DNA from: Plastoroseomonas hellenica
GTDB taxonomy: Bacteria > Pseudomonadota > Alphaproteobacteria > Acetobacterales > Acetobacteraceae
Length of the DNA: 38,333 nt
Assembly (NCBI RefSeq): GCF_018129085.1
Contig: NZ_JAAGBB010000052.1
Span: 1-38,333 of the forward strand
Reading direction: 5' to 3'
Position 1 is the stretch's first letter. Each line of letters opens with the position of its first letter. The position numbers and the translations under genes were made by a program. Positions 8,927 to 17,031 of this stretch are shown one piece after another. Below the pieces are notes generated by a model. That model was not told the DNA's origin, did not search any database, and saw only the letters and a program-made list of their open reading frames with translations.

Positions 8927-9005
8927 TTACTATATCCGAACTGCGTGTCCAGGCAACGACTGTCTTCTAGGCCTCTGGGCACGCTCGATGCGCGACCTTC
9001 GCCTA

Positions 9006-9221
9006 CTACGTCGCCGACCAGCGCACGAACCGGTTGTAGAGCGTTTTGCGCGGCCCATACGCCGCCGGCACGTCGATCCAGCGACCGCCCGACTGCAGTG
9101 CCACCACGATACCGCTGATCACCCGACGGTCATCCACCCGCGGCACGCCACGCGGCTTGTTCGGCAGCAGCGGCCGCAGCCGATCCCATTGCGCGTCGCT
9201 CAGCCAGAAGCTCTCCGCCAT
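9006..9221 (-). pseudogene. IS5-family transposase, N-terminal fragment
   Basis: The 71 residues MAESFWLSDAQWDRLRPLLP through YNRFVRWSAT match the N-terminal domain of IS5-type transposases (WLSDAQW, RRVISGIV, GRWIDVPAAYGP). The protein stops right after the RWS motif, so the whole DDE catalytic region is missing. A palindromic GGGTCCGGACCC at 9285-9296, upstream of the start, is probably the surviving insertion-sequence end; I find no matching end on the other side. Confidence 0.82.
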
Positions 9222-9284
9222 CGACCGTTTCCCCTCAACGGGAACGGTGAATCACAGCACGCCGCGTCGCGCCAAACGCTTTAT

Positions 9285-9299
9285 GGGTCCGGACCCTAG
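9285..9299. repeat. Probable surviving end of the IS5-like element
   Basis: The perfect palindrome GGGTCCGGACCC (9285-9296) followed by TAG lies about 65 bp upstream of the transposase fragment start, where such an element's terminal repeat would be. It abuts the 3' end of the next gene (stop at 9305). Confidence 0.5.
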
Positions 9300-9304
9300 C
9301 TTGG

Positions 9305-9973
9305 CTAGTGCACGGCCTCAGGCGCCGTCGACACGCGCGGCTTGGCAACCATGCGCCTGACTTCACTAGCCTTCAGCGCGGTGACCATCTCGTGCATCCC
9401 CGCGATTCCGCGCTCGATCATGTCGCGGCCCTGCATGGCCTCCGCTGCGATGTCTGCCGCGTTAAGCGATGCGGAGGCATCAAAGATGCCGGCCTGATCG
9501 CGAGGCACGACAAGGACGCCGCCAGGGATCGTGCAATGCCCGATGCTGAACTCATGGCGGACGTGGGTAAACTTGGCGTCGGGCTCGCTCCAATCGATCT
9601 TCTGGAGCGCCGCCAGCACCTCCGGCGTCCAGCGGAACTCCGGACGGTGGCGTGGCGTGGCCAAGAGTTGGCGGAAGGCCTCCTCGTCCATGCTCGCGAC
9701 GTAGTTGCGGACCGCGTCCCGCTGCTGAACGATTAGCCCCTCAACCTTCTTGCTCATCCGCTTCAAGGAGTCGCTGGGCAGCCAGGGCAGCCACTTGTCG
9801 AGCCCGTTCACAAGCAGGACGCCGCCCTTGTCGGTGATAAGCAACTCGTAGCCATTGCCAGCCGGAGACGGGAAAAGCCCGACCTCGAACTCATGGCCGT
9901 GGTGCGTGAAGCGAACCGGGGGAATTGCGACGGGCTCGCCGGCGGACGCACGAGTCGAGTCGGTTTTGAGTGA
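9305..9973 (-). CDS. Unknown protein, apparently missing its 5' end
   Basis: The only usable in-frame start is TTG at 9844 (179 aa), but the frame upstream to 9973 is clearly coding-like: it reads VRFTHHGHEFEVGLFPSPAG and continues into NGYELLITDKGGVLLVNG. No ATG, GTG or TTG lies in that part, and a TGA precedes it at 9974-9976. The gene has therefore probably lost its start by deletion or rearrangement. The middle is helical (MSKKVEGLIVQQRDAVRNYV), and a later part (VRHEFSIGHCTIPGGVLVV) resembles the N-terminal beta region, suggesting two related strands. The family is unknown. It sits between the IS5 remnant and a divergent operon. Confidence 0.55.
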   Translation of the reverse strand, partial: SLKTDSTRASAGEPVAIPPVRFTHHGHEFEVGLFPSPAGNGYELLITDKGGVLLVNGLDKWLPWLPSDSLKRMSKKVEGLIVQQRDAVRNYVASMDEEAFRQLLATPRHRPEFRWTPEVLAALQKIDWSEPDAKFTHVRHEFSIGHCTIPGGVLVVPRDQAGIFDASASLNAADIAAEAMQGRDMIERGIAGMHEMVTALKASEVRRMVAKPRVSTAPEAVH

Positions 9974-9994
9974 TCACCGCCGGCGTGCATGGGC

Positions 9995-10010
9995 CATTCG
10001 TATACGAATG
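9995..10010. promoter_or_regulatory. 16-bp perfect palindrome, candidate operator
   Basis: CATTCGTATACGAATG equals its own reverse complement over all 16 bases. It lies between the truncated minus-strand gene (open frame ends 9973) and the plus-strand operon starting at 10132. Such a long perfect dyad in an intergenic site suggests a dimeric repressor; no regulator is encoded next to it. Confidence 0.5.
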
Positions 10011-10131
10011 CTCATTGAGACGTGATGCGGTAGCACGACTGCAACTCCAACAGAACTCAAGGGAATTCGGCAAGCATCTCTCTCGCAGACTCAGTCGACC
10101 GGAAATCGGCGCGGGTGACGGGAGGGATGGA

Positions 10132-10746
10132 ATGCAGTCACCCAATGTGCGCTCAACGCACTATTCCCAAGCCTATCGCACGTATCTGGTAAGAATTTCT
10201 GACTCGCTTCTCCAGGTGCCGCTCGATCAATGGCCATCGGACTTACCAGACGACCGCAATCCGCAGCATCGAGAGAGGTTGATGGAGGTGGCAATGTCGG
10301 CAATCAGAGGCTCGCCTGGCAACTTCGACGGCGCAAAAGACGCGTTCTACCGCAGCATCCGCCATGACGCAGATCTTCTCTGGGAGCTGTTCGCGCCCTA
10401 CCGACAGGAGGCGGTGAACGCGATCCTCGCGGAGGCAGCCAAGAAGCTCCGCGAACAGCAACCCATTCTCGCCCGGCCCGGAGAGCGGCAGCGTGCAACC
10501 TCGCCAGCCGGCGCATCGGCTGTAGCGCACATCCACCTCGCCTCACTGCTCGACACCTTTAAGATCAAAGGCAAGCCGATTGGCGATCTAACCGCCAGGC
10601 AGGCCGCGGAGTGGGCTGACACGCGCGAGCGCGACACCCGCTTCGTCAGAATGCTCGTCCAGAACCTCCCGCCGGACGACCCCATCAGGAAGTGGCGCAC
10701 GGCGGATCAGGCTCGCGAGATGTTCGTGGAGGCGAGCGATGCCTAA
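10132..10746 (+). CDS. Hypothetical protein, 204 aa, first of a two-gene operon
   Basis: ATG at 10132 is preceded by GGAGG at about 6-nt spacing; the frame is open further upstream but that part lacks an RBS and looks non-coding. The protein is charged and mostly helical: an N-terminal segment (YSQAYRTYLVRISDSLLQVP), a central helix (FDGAKDAFYRSIRHDADLLW, then AVNAILAEAAKKLREQQP), and a C-terminal part (IGDLTARQAAEWADTRERDT, then FVRMLVQNLP). The LTARQAAEW segment could be a helix-turn-helix but this is weak. No family is recognised. It overlaps the next gene by 8 nt, so the two are probably translationally coupled. Confidence 0.65.
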   Translation: MQSPNVRSTHYSQAYRTYLVRISDSLLQVPLDQWPSDLPDDRNPQHRERLMEVAMSAIRGSPGNFDGAKDAFYRSIRHDADLLWELFAPYRQEAVNAILAEAAKKLREQQPILARPGERQRATSPAGASAVAHIHLASLLDTFKIKGKPIGDLTARQAAEWADTRERDTRFVRMLVQNLPPDDPIRKWRTADQAREMFVEASDA

Positions 10747-11755
10747 GGCGGCCACGCGGACGCTGCGTACCACCCCTCCGATGCCGCCTGCGGCAGCGTC
10801 GAAAGGCGCTGTCGCGAACTCAGCGATGAGCAAATCAAGCTCGAAAGAACCGAGGGCCCGGCGCGGCGTGCGCACCCATCCACCCCTGCCCTCGCCGGGA
10901 GGGGCGGAAGCCCCTCCCGCATCTCCCATCAGCATTCCTGACCGGCTCGCGCGGCTAGTTCAGCTCCAGCGCGAGCGCCAGTTCTGCATCGTCTCGCAAA
11001 ACCGCATAGATCGTGCCTGTGAGTCGTTCATTGCCGGCGCGATCGGGTACAGCACAGATCTGACTGAGAAAGAACGAAAGGCAAAATTCGCGCTAGCAAG
11101 CGCCTTCCGCCGCAGGGTGGAGGGGAAAGGCGGAGCGGGCCACCCTTGCCATGCCAACCAGGGCGGCTATGCCCTCTCCGCCTGCACCCCCATTGTCGCG
11201 AACAGTGCCGCGGCACGACAGGCCTGGGACAGCCTCCGGGCAAAAATCGAAGCAGAGATGCAGATGCTCGCGCGGGAGTTGCCAGCGTGGAGATGGGCGG
11301 AAGCGGTCTCTGGCCTAAGCGCTCAAGGCTTCGCTTGCATCATCGGAGAGACCGGTGACCTCGCGAACTACGAGACCAAGGAGCGCGTCTGGAAACGCCT
11401 TGGCTTGGCGGTCATCGATGGCATTGCGCAGCAACGTCGGACGAATGCCGAGCAAGCCGCGGCTCACGGCTACAGTCCAAAGCGGCGCGCCACTGTGTGG
11501 GCAATCGCCGACGTGCTGCTGCGCCAGCAATGGCGGGGCGAGCGAGAGGGCAAGCCTGCGCACCCGATCGGCCCCTACGGCGCCGTCTACGGGCGCCGAA
11601 AGGCGCATACGGTTAACCGCGACGGCTGGACCCCGAAGCACCGCGACAACGACGCGCGGCGCGTGATGTCGAAGGCGCTAATCGAAGACCTATGGCGGGT
11701 GTGGAGAGGGATGGAGCCGCTGGCCTCGATGCCGCCGAGCTTATCGCTGGCTTGA
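10739..11755 (+). CDS. Unknown protein with IS110-transposase-C-terminal-like (HhH) region
   Basis: This 338-aa protein has a disordered Pro/Ser-rich N-terminus (about 1-70), a middle with a possible Cys/His cluster (HPCHANQGGYALSACTP, about 136-152), and a C-terminal part resembling the helix-hairpin-helix region of IS110-type transposases: LSAQGFACIIGETGDLANYE, then WKRLGLAVIDG. It continues into GYSPKRRATVWAIADVLLRQ, GPYGAVYGRRKAHT and LIEDLWRVWRG. The N-terminal RuvC-like catalytic domain of a real IS110 transposase is absent. I infer a nucleic-acid-binding protein. Similar stand-alone proteins occur in proteobacterial prophages, as far as I recall. Confidence 0.6.
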   Translation: MPKAATRTLRTTPPMPPAAASKGAVANSAMSKSSSKEPRARRGVRTHPPLPSPGGAEAPPASPISIPDRLARLVQLQRERQFCIVSQNRIDRACESFIAGAIGYSTDLTEKERKAKFALASAFRRRVEGKGGAGHPCHANQGGYALSACTPIVANSAAARQAWDSLRAKIEAEMQMLARELPAWRWAEAVSGLSAQGFACIIGETGDLANYETKERVWKRLGLAVIDGIAQQRRTNAEQAAAHGYSPKRRATVWAIADVLLRQQWRGEREGKPAHPIGPYGAVYGRRKAHTVNRDGWTPKHRDNDARRVMSKALIEDLWRVWRGMEPLASMPPSLSLA

Positions 11756-11926
11756 AACCGCAGCCACGCTTGGCTTGTGCGTCTGATGCCACACCCGTCG
11801 ATCATCGCGGCTGCCGTCACTTGCGATAGACGTGATGTGACGGCGTCTACAGGCATCGAACCCAGCGGTCGCGCCCAGGTGAGTAGCGCGAACGAACTTA
11901 ACCCCCATCCGCGGCATGCGCGGATC
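11756..11926. other. Convergent intergenic gap
   Basis: About 170 bp between the convergent 3' ends of the IS110-C-like gene and the SGNH gene. I see no clear terminator hairpin with a T-run. Confidence 0.35.
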
Positions 11927-12910
11927 TCAGGAGGTGCGGCCGGCGCAGCGCTCGATGATTGGCCGCGCAGCCGCCCAGAATGCGTCTGACCATCGCTCTG
12001 CGCTTTCGGCATGAAGATGGGCACGATCAATAGTCACGAGGCCAGGCACCTCTGGATTGACGTAAGGTGCGCCCACTACCTCAGCGGTCGCTGCTGCCAA
12101 CCTGGCGTTCTGTCCGTTAGCAGGCACCACGGTGAAAATTGTGCAGGTTCGGTCCATGTCGTGACGGCGCAAGAATTCGGACGCTAGAGTCGCCAAGCCA
12201 GGAACGCGAGCAGCGTTCACCGGTCCATCCGGTGGCACTGGAAACTCCCCAAGCGTCGGACCAAAAGCATAATGGTAGTCGACGATGATCCGACCATCTT
12301 CCGGACGTCGGAAGTAGGCGAAGGTCGATCCGCAAAGTGACGGCAATATCTGGCCAGCACATGCCATGCGATGGATAGGCTGCCATAGCCGTCGAGCGGC
12401 GTGCTCCGCCGTCTCGCGGAGGGGGCGCTCCATCAGGCGGTTCAGGTTCGCGCTGCCTCTAAACTCCGGATAGGGTGGGACGAAAAAGGGATCCACGTCG
12501 ATCACCCAGACTTTCGGCCGGATCTGTAAGCGATCAAGGACGATGTCGGCATGGGCGCTGAAGCTGCCCGACAGGCTCAGGTTGTGAAGCCGGGAGCCCA
12601 TCGAGGCCGCGTGGCGCTCTGTCGCCGCTGTAGAGAAGCCAACATGGGCGTGGCTATAGCCGAGCACCACCACATCAGCCGCCCGAGCGGCTGCATCCTC
12701 GCGCGGGGATATGCCGAAGATGAGCATGCCTGACTCATAATCCCCGTAGGATGGTCGCGCGCAATAGGCGAGGGTGATGCCATCGCCCGATGCGTAGCCA
12801 TAACCGGCGCAACCGGAGGGCTGGGTTTTCCACATCAACATCGCTGCAGAGATAGCGACGGTAAGCGGCACAAGTGAGAACAGGAACCAGCGTATGGCGC
12901 GCGGCGTCAT
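11927..12910 (-). CDS. SGNH-fold acyltransferase/esterase partner of MBOAT
   Basis: The 327-aa protein has one N-terminal membrane anchor (IRWFLFSLVPLTVAISAAML, about 6-25) and an extracytoplasmic domain. It carries an SGNH block I (VVVLGYSHAHVGF, catalytic Ser86) and the block V Asp-x-x-His (DRAHL, about 295-298). AlgJ/AlgX- and PatB-type proteins of this fold pass acetyl groups from an MBOAT protein to a polysaccharide in the periplasm. Its start lies 4 nt after the MBOAT stop, so the pair is an operon. A polysaccharide O-acetylation role is inferred from the pairing. Confidence 0.75.
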   Translation of the reverse strand: MTPRAIRWFLFSLVPLTVAISAAMLMWKTQPSGCAGYGYASGDGITLAYCARPSYGDYESGMLIFGISPREDAAARAADVVVLGYSHAHVGFSTAATERHAASMGSRLHNLSLSGSFSAHADIVLDRLQIRPKVWVIDVDPFFVPPYPEFRGSANLNRLMERPLRETAEHAARRLWQPIHRMACAGQILPSLCGSTFAYFRRPEDGRIIVDYHYAFGPTLGEFPVPPDGPVNAARVPGLATLASEFLRRHDMDRTCTIFTVVPANGQNARLAAATAEVVGAPYVNPEVPGLVTIDRAHLHAESAERWSDAFWAAARPIIERCAGRTS

Positions 12911-12914
12911 CGCA

Positions 12915-14414
12915 TCAGAACTGGTAATAGAGGAATACGCTGTCGGCGTGCAGCCAAACTAGCGCTGAAGCCAGCATAGCGCCGAGGGCCACGGCCCAAA
13001 GGAAGCCGGGATAAAAAGATAAGGCCCGAGCTATCGGCCCTGCCGGCCGGATCGGGCTTAACGCCGGGTTCCACCGACTCATGATCTGCTGTGAGTTGGG
13101 GAGTAGCCACGCAATGGCAAGGAGTCCCGCGATCCACCAGAACGCGGTCGGCATCCCCGCCCAGCAGGCGTACACCGTGGCGCTTCCGGCTCCGGCCGGA
13201 CATGCCAGTGCTGCACCCGTTCCGTGCCCCGCCATGGCGTGAACTACGCGCACCGCCTGCTCCATGCTGTCAGCGCGGAAGAATACCCATCCCACCACAA
13301 CACAGACGAAGGTGAGAAGCCGTCCCACAACCGCGGAGCCAGGCCTTGCCGCGAATATCTCAGGGAAGCGCGCGCGCAGCCGGCGCCACATGTGGTTCAC
13401 AATCAAGTAGCCGCCGTGAAGTGCGCCCCAAGCGAGAAAGGTCCATCCCGCACCGTGCCAAAGGCCGCCCAGCACCATGGTAATCATGAGGTTAGGAAGG
13501 TGCCCCAAGCCGCTCCGATTCCCGCCGAGCGGGATGTAAAGATAGTCGCGCAGGAAGCGCGACAGCGTCATGTGCCAGCGCCGCCAAAATTCGATGATGC
13601 TCTCCGCCTTATAGGGGCTGTCGAAATTTAGCGGAAAGCGCACGCCGAACAGCCGCGCAAGCCCGAGAGCCATGTCGGAGTACCCGGAGAAATCGAAGTA
13701 GAGCTGCAGCGAAAACGCAAGGGCGCCAGCCCATGCCGAAACTGTCGAAATGGGCTCGGAGGTGAAAGCAAGGGCCGTGTATGGCTGCACACTGTCCGCC
13801 AGAATGACCTTCTTAAAGAGCCCCATAATAAAGAGGGCACTCCCAACAACGAAGTCCTGCAGACGTTGATCGCCGCGAGCATCGAATGCGAACTGCGGCA
13901 TCATGTCACGATGGTGCAAAATGGGGCCGGCGACGAGATGTGGAAAGAAGGTGACAAATAGCAGATAGCGAATAGGGTCAGACACTACCTTGCTGGGCTC
14001 GTCGTGCACATCCACAAGGTAGGCAGTTTGCGTGAAGGTGTAGAACGATATGCCGATAGGCAAGAGAATGCCGCTGAATATCCCTTCGAACCCTACAGCG
14101 CCCGCCAGAAAGTCTGCGTACTTATAGTAGCCGAGAAGGGCGAGATTACCTGCGACCCCCGCTCCCAGAAGGGCGCGCGCCGCATGCGGCCGTACGCTGG
14201 AAAGCCGCGCGATTCCTTGTCCGCACAAGTAGTTCGCCGCGGCGGATCCTAGCAGCAGCGGCAGAAAGTCGAACCGCCAGTGAGCGTAGAATATGCAGGA
14301 GCCCACAACGAGAAGCAGTGATGCGGCGCTAGAAGAGAATCGCGCAGACACGATAAACCCAACGTAAATTACTGGAAGGAACGCAAACAGGAACAGGTCC
14401 GAGTTAAAAAGCAT
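12915..14414 (-). CDS. MBOAT-family O-acyltransferase (AlgI/DltB-like)
   Basis: The 499-aa multi-spanning protein starts with the typical MLFNSDLFLFAFLPVIYVGF. Family hallmarks are GISFYTFTQTAYLVDV (about 121-136), FFPHLVAGPILH (156-167), LQLYFDFSGYSDMALGLARL (236-255), FWRRWHMTLSRFLRDYLYIP (276-295) and MVLGGLWHGAGWTFLAWGAL (313-332), including the conserved His320. MBOAT proteins carry acyl groups across the inner membrane for alginate, teichoic acid or O-antigen modification. The adjacent SGNH protein completes the system. Lying on a phage-like element, it probably modifies the host surface polysaccharide after lysogeny. Confidence 0.9.
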   Translation of the reverse strand: MLFNSDLFLFAFLPVIYVGFIVSARFSSSAASLLLVVGSCIFYAHWRFDFLPLLLGSAAANYLCGQGIARLSSVRPHAARALLGAGVAGNLALLGYYKYADFLAGAVGFEGIFSGILLPIGISFYTFTQTAYLVDVHDEPSKVVSDPIRYLLFVTFFPHLVAGPILHHRDMMPQFAFDARGDQRLQDFVVGSALFIMGLFKKVILADSVQPYTALAFTSEPISTVSAWAGALAFSLQLYFDFSGYSDMALGLARLFGVRFPLNFDSPYKAESIIEFWRRWHMTLSRFLRDYLYIPLGGNRSGLGHLPNLMITMVLGGLWHGAGWTFLAWGALHGGYLIVNHMWRRLRARFPEIFAARPGSAVVGRLLTFVCVVVGWVFFRADSMEQAVRVVHAMAGHGTGAALACPAGAGSATVYACWAGMPTAFWWIAGLLAIAWLLPNSQQIMSRWNPALSPIRPAGPIARALSFYPGFLWAVALGAMLASALVWLHADSVFLYYQF

Positions 14415-14572
14415 TAGGCCTGCCTTCGGCTTCGCATTCCCTCCGCCGAGGTAACATCATTAATTGACAGCGCACAAGAGCCGAGGTTGCCGCTGAAGCG
14501 CATCCCATTTCGAGTGGGCACCCGGCGTACCGTGAGGGGCTCGGCAGCGTTACTTGTGCTAGGCTCGCTTTG

Positions 14573-14803
14573 ATGACCGCCGACACCCCCACCGGCCTAG
14601 CCGCCGCCCTCCCCTCAATTCCCATCATCCTCGCTTGCCTTCTGGGCCTGGCGCTAGTGGTGCGGGCTCAGGCGCGCGCTAGCAGAGCGGCGGGAGTTGC
14701 CTATTGGCAGCCATGGCGCGTCTGGTTCGTATCGATTGCGGGCGGCGTATTCGTGCTGCTCCAGGCAGCGATCATCGTGTCAGCGACCGGCTGGATTGGG
14801 TAG
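14573..14803 (+). CDS. Small two-helix membrane protein, 76 aa
   Basis: ATG at 14573 (a TTG sits just before) gives a short protein with two clear membrane segments: LPSIPIILACLLGLALVV (about 13-30) and VWFVSIAGGVFVLLQAAIIV (about 50-69), joined by a basic loop (RAQARASRAAG). The RBS is weak. It is divergent from the MBOAT gene and convergent with the presumed ejection protein. Holins can look like this, but no endolysin gene stands beside it, so I leave the role open. Confidence 0.5.
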   Translation: MTADTPTGLAAALPSIPIILACLLGLALVVRAQARASRAAGVAYWQPWRVWFVSIAGGVFVLLQAAIIVSATGWIG

Positions 14804-14865
14804 ACGTCGCACTGCCCGAGGCCTGACGAATGACCCGCCCTGCGACTGGGCGAGCCGCGCTACGT

Positions 14866-17031
14866 CTAGCGAACTGCCGCTCCTTGCAGCCGCATCTCGC
14901 CACCTCCTCCAAGTGCGCGCTGGAATGCGTCGATGGCGTCCCGCAGCGACGGGTTGGCGGTCGCCACTTGGCCCAACCGCAGCAGCGGCCTGTCCGCCTG
15001 CGCTGGCGCCCGCGCCACCTGCACGCTGGCGTCAGCAAGCCACCGCACGAACTGCGGACTGGTCATGAGCTGCGCGACATACCGCGGTGCCAGGACACCC
15101 AGGGCGCCCGTGTAGGCTACCCCACGCCAATCGCCTTCCATCGCGTCCTGCCCCATCGATAGCATCCCAGCGCCAGCGATCAGGTTGCGCGCTGTGCCGC
15201 TCGGGTTGGCCATGCGATCGGCATCACGAAGCCTGCCCGCGACCCGGACGAGCCGATCAAGATCCGTCGCCAGTTCGGCAGTTTCTCGGTTGCCGCCGAA
15301 CAGCACCCGCCGAGCGCCGACGCCGTTGGTGATCAGCCGGTTCCAGTTCGTCAGGAAGGTCGAAACGCTGAAATCGTCGAGCGACCGACGCTGCCCAGCA
15401 GTGGGAATGCCCATTCGGTCCACCACAGTAGCGGCAACCACGCGCCACTCCTCAGGCTCCATGTTCCTGCGAAGGCGCGCCATCGCCTGCGCGTCGGGCT
15501 GTCCGCTTCGCGGGAACGCAAGGCGGAAGACTTGCTCGTCAGTGCCTTGATCAAGCACGCGCTCGAGCGTCGGCAGGTTCTGGGTGCGGTTGAGCCGGAA
15601 GTAGCGATCAGCAACGGCTAGCCGCTGCTGCGCCGCCGGGCTGATCGCTCGTGCGGCGCTGGTCATGTCATCGGATAGCGCGCCATAGAAGCGGCGCAGA
15701 TACTCGACGGTAGCCGACTGCGCATCCCCTGCCGGGTTTGGCGGGCCGCCGATGATCTTGCCCAGATCGGATCGGATGTCCCGAAGCGCCTGGAAAGGGA
15801 CGCCGCCCTCTCCCGCATCGGCCAGTGCCGCCTGGATGCGCTCGATGACCGGGCGCAGCGTAGCGTCCCGGCTCTCCGGGGCCTGAGCCAGCGCATCGCG
15901 GAGCTCGCCTCCCAGATGCGCGACAGAGGGGAGCGTCGCCCGCGCATCCGAGGGGATCAGCGCGTAGGCCTCGTCATACAGCCTCTCCTGTCTCGTCTCG
16001 AAGCGCTGGACAGCGTTGCGGGCACCCTCTCGAAGCGCAGCCCCGGCGCCCTCAGGAGTAGCGCCAGGCGCGTAGCCAGCAGCGATCCGCTGCGCCTCGT
16101 CGCGCATCTGAACTGCCTGGCGCTCGGCCATCTCCTGCACGGGCTGCGCGCCGCCTGGTGTGACACCTAGCCCCCGCTCCGCCATCTGGACGGTACGATT
16201 GCCAGTGACCGCGCCGGCGCTGGCGTCAACGCCGGCATTGGCGAAGTCGCGCAACGCATTCTGGCCAGCTTCCGGGGAGAGGAACCGCCGGACCGGCGCC
16301 ACCGCTGCGCCGATTCCGCGAGCGATCAGATTACCGACCGGCACGCCTACTGCATTCAATCCCGCGGTGGTGGCCGCATCCCCTGCCCGCTCGCCGAAGC
16401 CTCGGCTGTCCGGCGCGTTGTCGAGTAGTGTTCCGGTGGCGGTGGAAATCTCGCGACCCGCCGCTGCCCCTAGCCCGACGCCGGCAGGTACGGCGAGCAC
16501 GCTGAGACCACCGGTCGCGGGAATGCCCCACACTGCGGGGGGCACTGCGAGAGCGCCGCCGATCGCGCCACCGACGAATTCCCCGATTTCAGGACCGATT
16601 GAGAACACATCGCCAACGTCGAGACCCTGCGGATTGTAGACCGTTGGCCGCCCTGTCCGCCGGTCCGTGTAGATGAAATTGCCATCGCCAAAGGGACGAG
16701 CATCGGGCGCGAAGCGACGCAACATCGCCAAGCGGTCCTCGGGGGTCGAGAGATTGCCCACCGCCCGGCGGACGTTAGACGGCGCACCGCTGCGCCGATC
16801 GACGTCCTCCGCCGAGAGATACCGCCCAGGCGTGAAGCCGGGCGCCACCTGCGGCGGCTCCGGCCCCTGCCCCTCTATGGCGACGGATTGCTGCGCCGGC
16901 CCAACCAACGGCGCCGGAGCCCCCGGGCCCGGTCGCACCATCGATACGCCAGGAACCGGGCCGCTAGAGATCGGCGGTGGCTGAGCGCCGTCGTCCGCGG
17001 GAGCCCAACGATTGGGATTGAAGCTGTTCAT
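14866..17031 (-). CDS. Large phage internal/ejection-type protein, 721 aa
   Basis: Its ATG overlaps the previous stop (ATGA at 17028-17031), the last junction of the phage-like train. The N-terminal 100 residues are Pro/Gly-rich, followed by FGDGNFIYTDRRTGRPTVYN, a segment seen in podovirus ejection proteins. A hydrophobic Gly/Ala-rich part follows (EFVGGAIGGALAVPPAVWGI, VLAVPAGVGLGAAAGREI), possibly membrane-active. The C-terminal 400 residues are long helices (AALREGARNAVQRFETRQER, LRDALAQAPESRDATLRPVI). I infer a virion protein that enters the host with DNA; family assignment rests on architecture and neighbours. Confidence 0.65.
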   Translation of the reverse strand: MNSFNPNRWAPADDGAQPPPISSGPVPGVSMVRPGPGAPAPLVGPAQQSVAIEGQGPEPPQVAPGFTPGRYLSAEDVDRRSGAPSNVRRAVGNLSTPEDRLAMLRRFAPDARPFGDGNFIYTDRRTGRPTVYNPQGLDVGDVFSIGPEIGEFVGGAIGGALAVPPAVWGIPATGGLSVLAVPAGVGLGAAAGREISTATGTLLDNAPDSRGFGERAGDAATTAGLNAVGVPVGNLIARGIGAAVAPVRRFLSPEAGQNALRDFANAGVDASAGAVTGNRTVQMAERGLGVTPGGAQPVQEMAERQAVQMRDEAQRIAAGYAPGATPEGAGAALREGARNAVQRFETRQERLYDEAYALIPSDARATLPSVAHLGGELRDALAQAPESRDATLRPVIERIQAALADAGEGGVPFQALRDIRSDLGKIIGGPPNPAGDAQSATVEYLRRFYGALSDDMTSAARAISPAAQQRLAVADRYFRLNRTQNLPTLERVLDQGTDEQVFRLAFPRSGQPDAQAMARLRRNMEPEEWRVVAATVVDRMGIPTAGQRRSLDDFSVSTFLTNWNRLITNGVGARRVLFGGNRETAELATDLDRLVRVAGRLRDADRMANPSGTARNLIAGAGMLSMGQDAMEGDWRGVAYTGALGVLAPRYVAQLMTSPQFVRWLADASVQVARAPAQADRPLLRLGQVATANPSLRDAIDAFQRALGGGGEMRLQGAAVR

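Noticed and set aside
9970-10131. Upstream extension of the 204-aa gene
   Set aside because: It crosses the 16-bp palindrome and has no RBS, whereas ATG 10132 has GGAGG.
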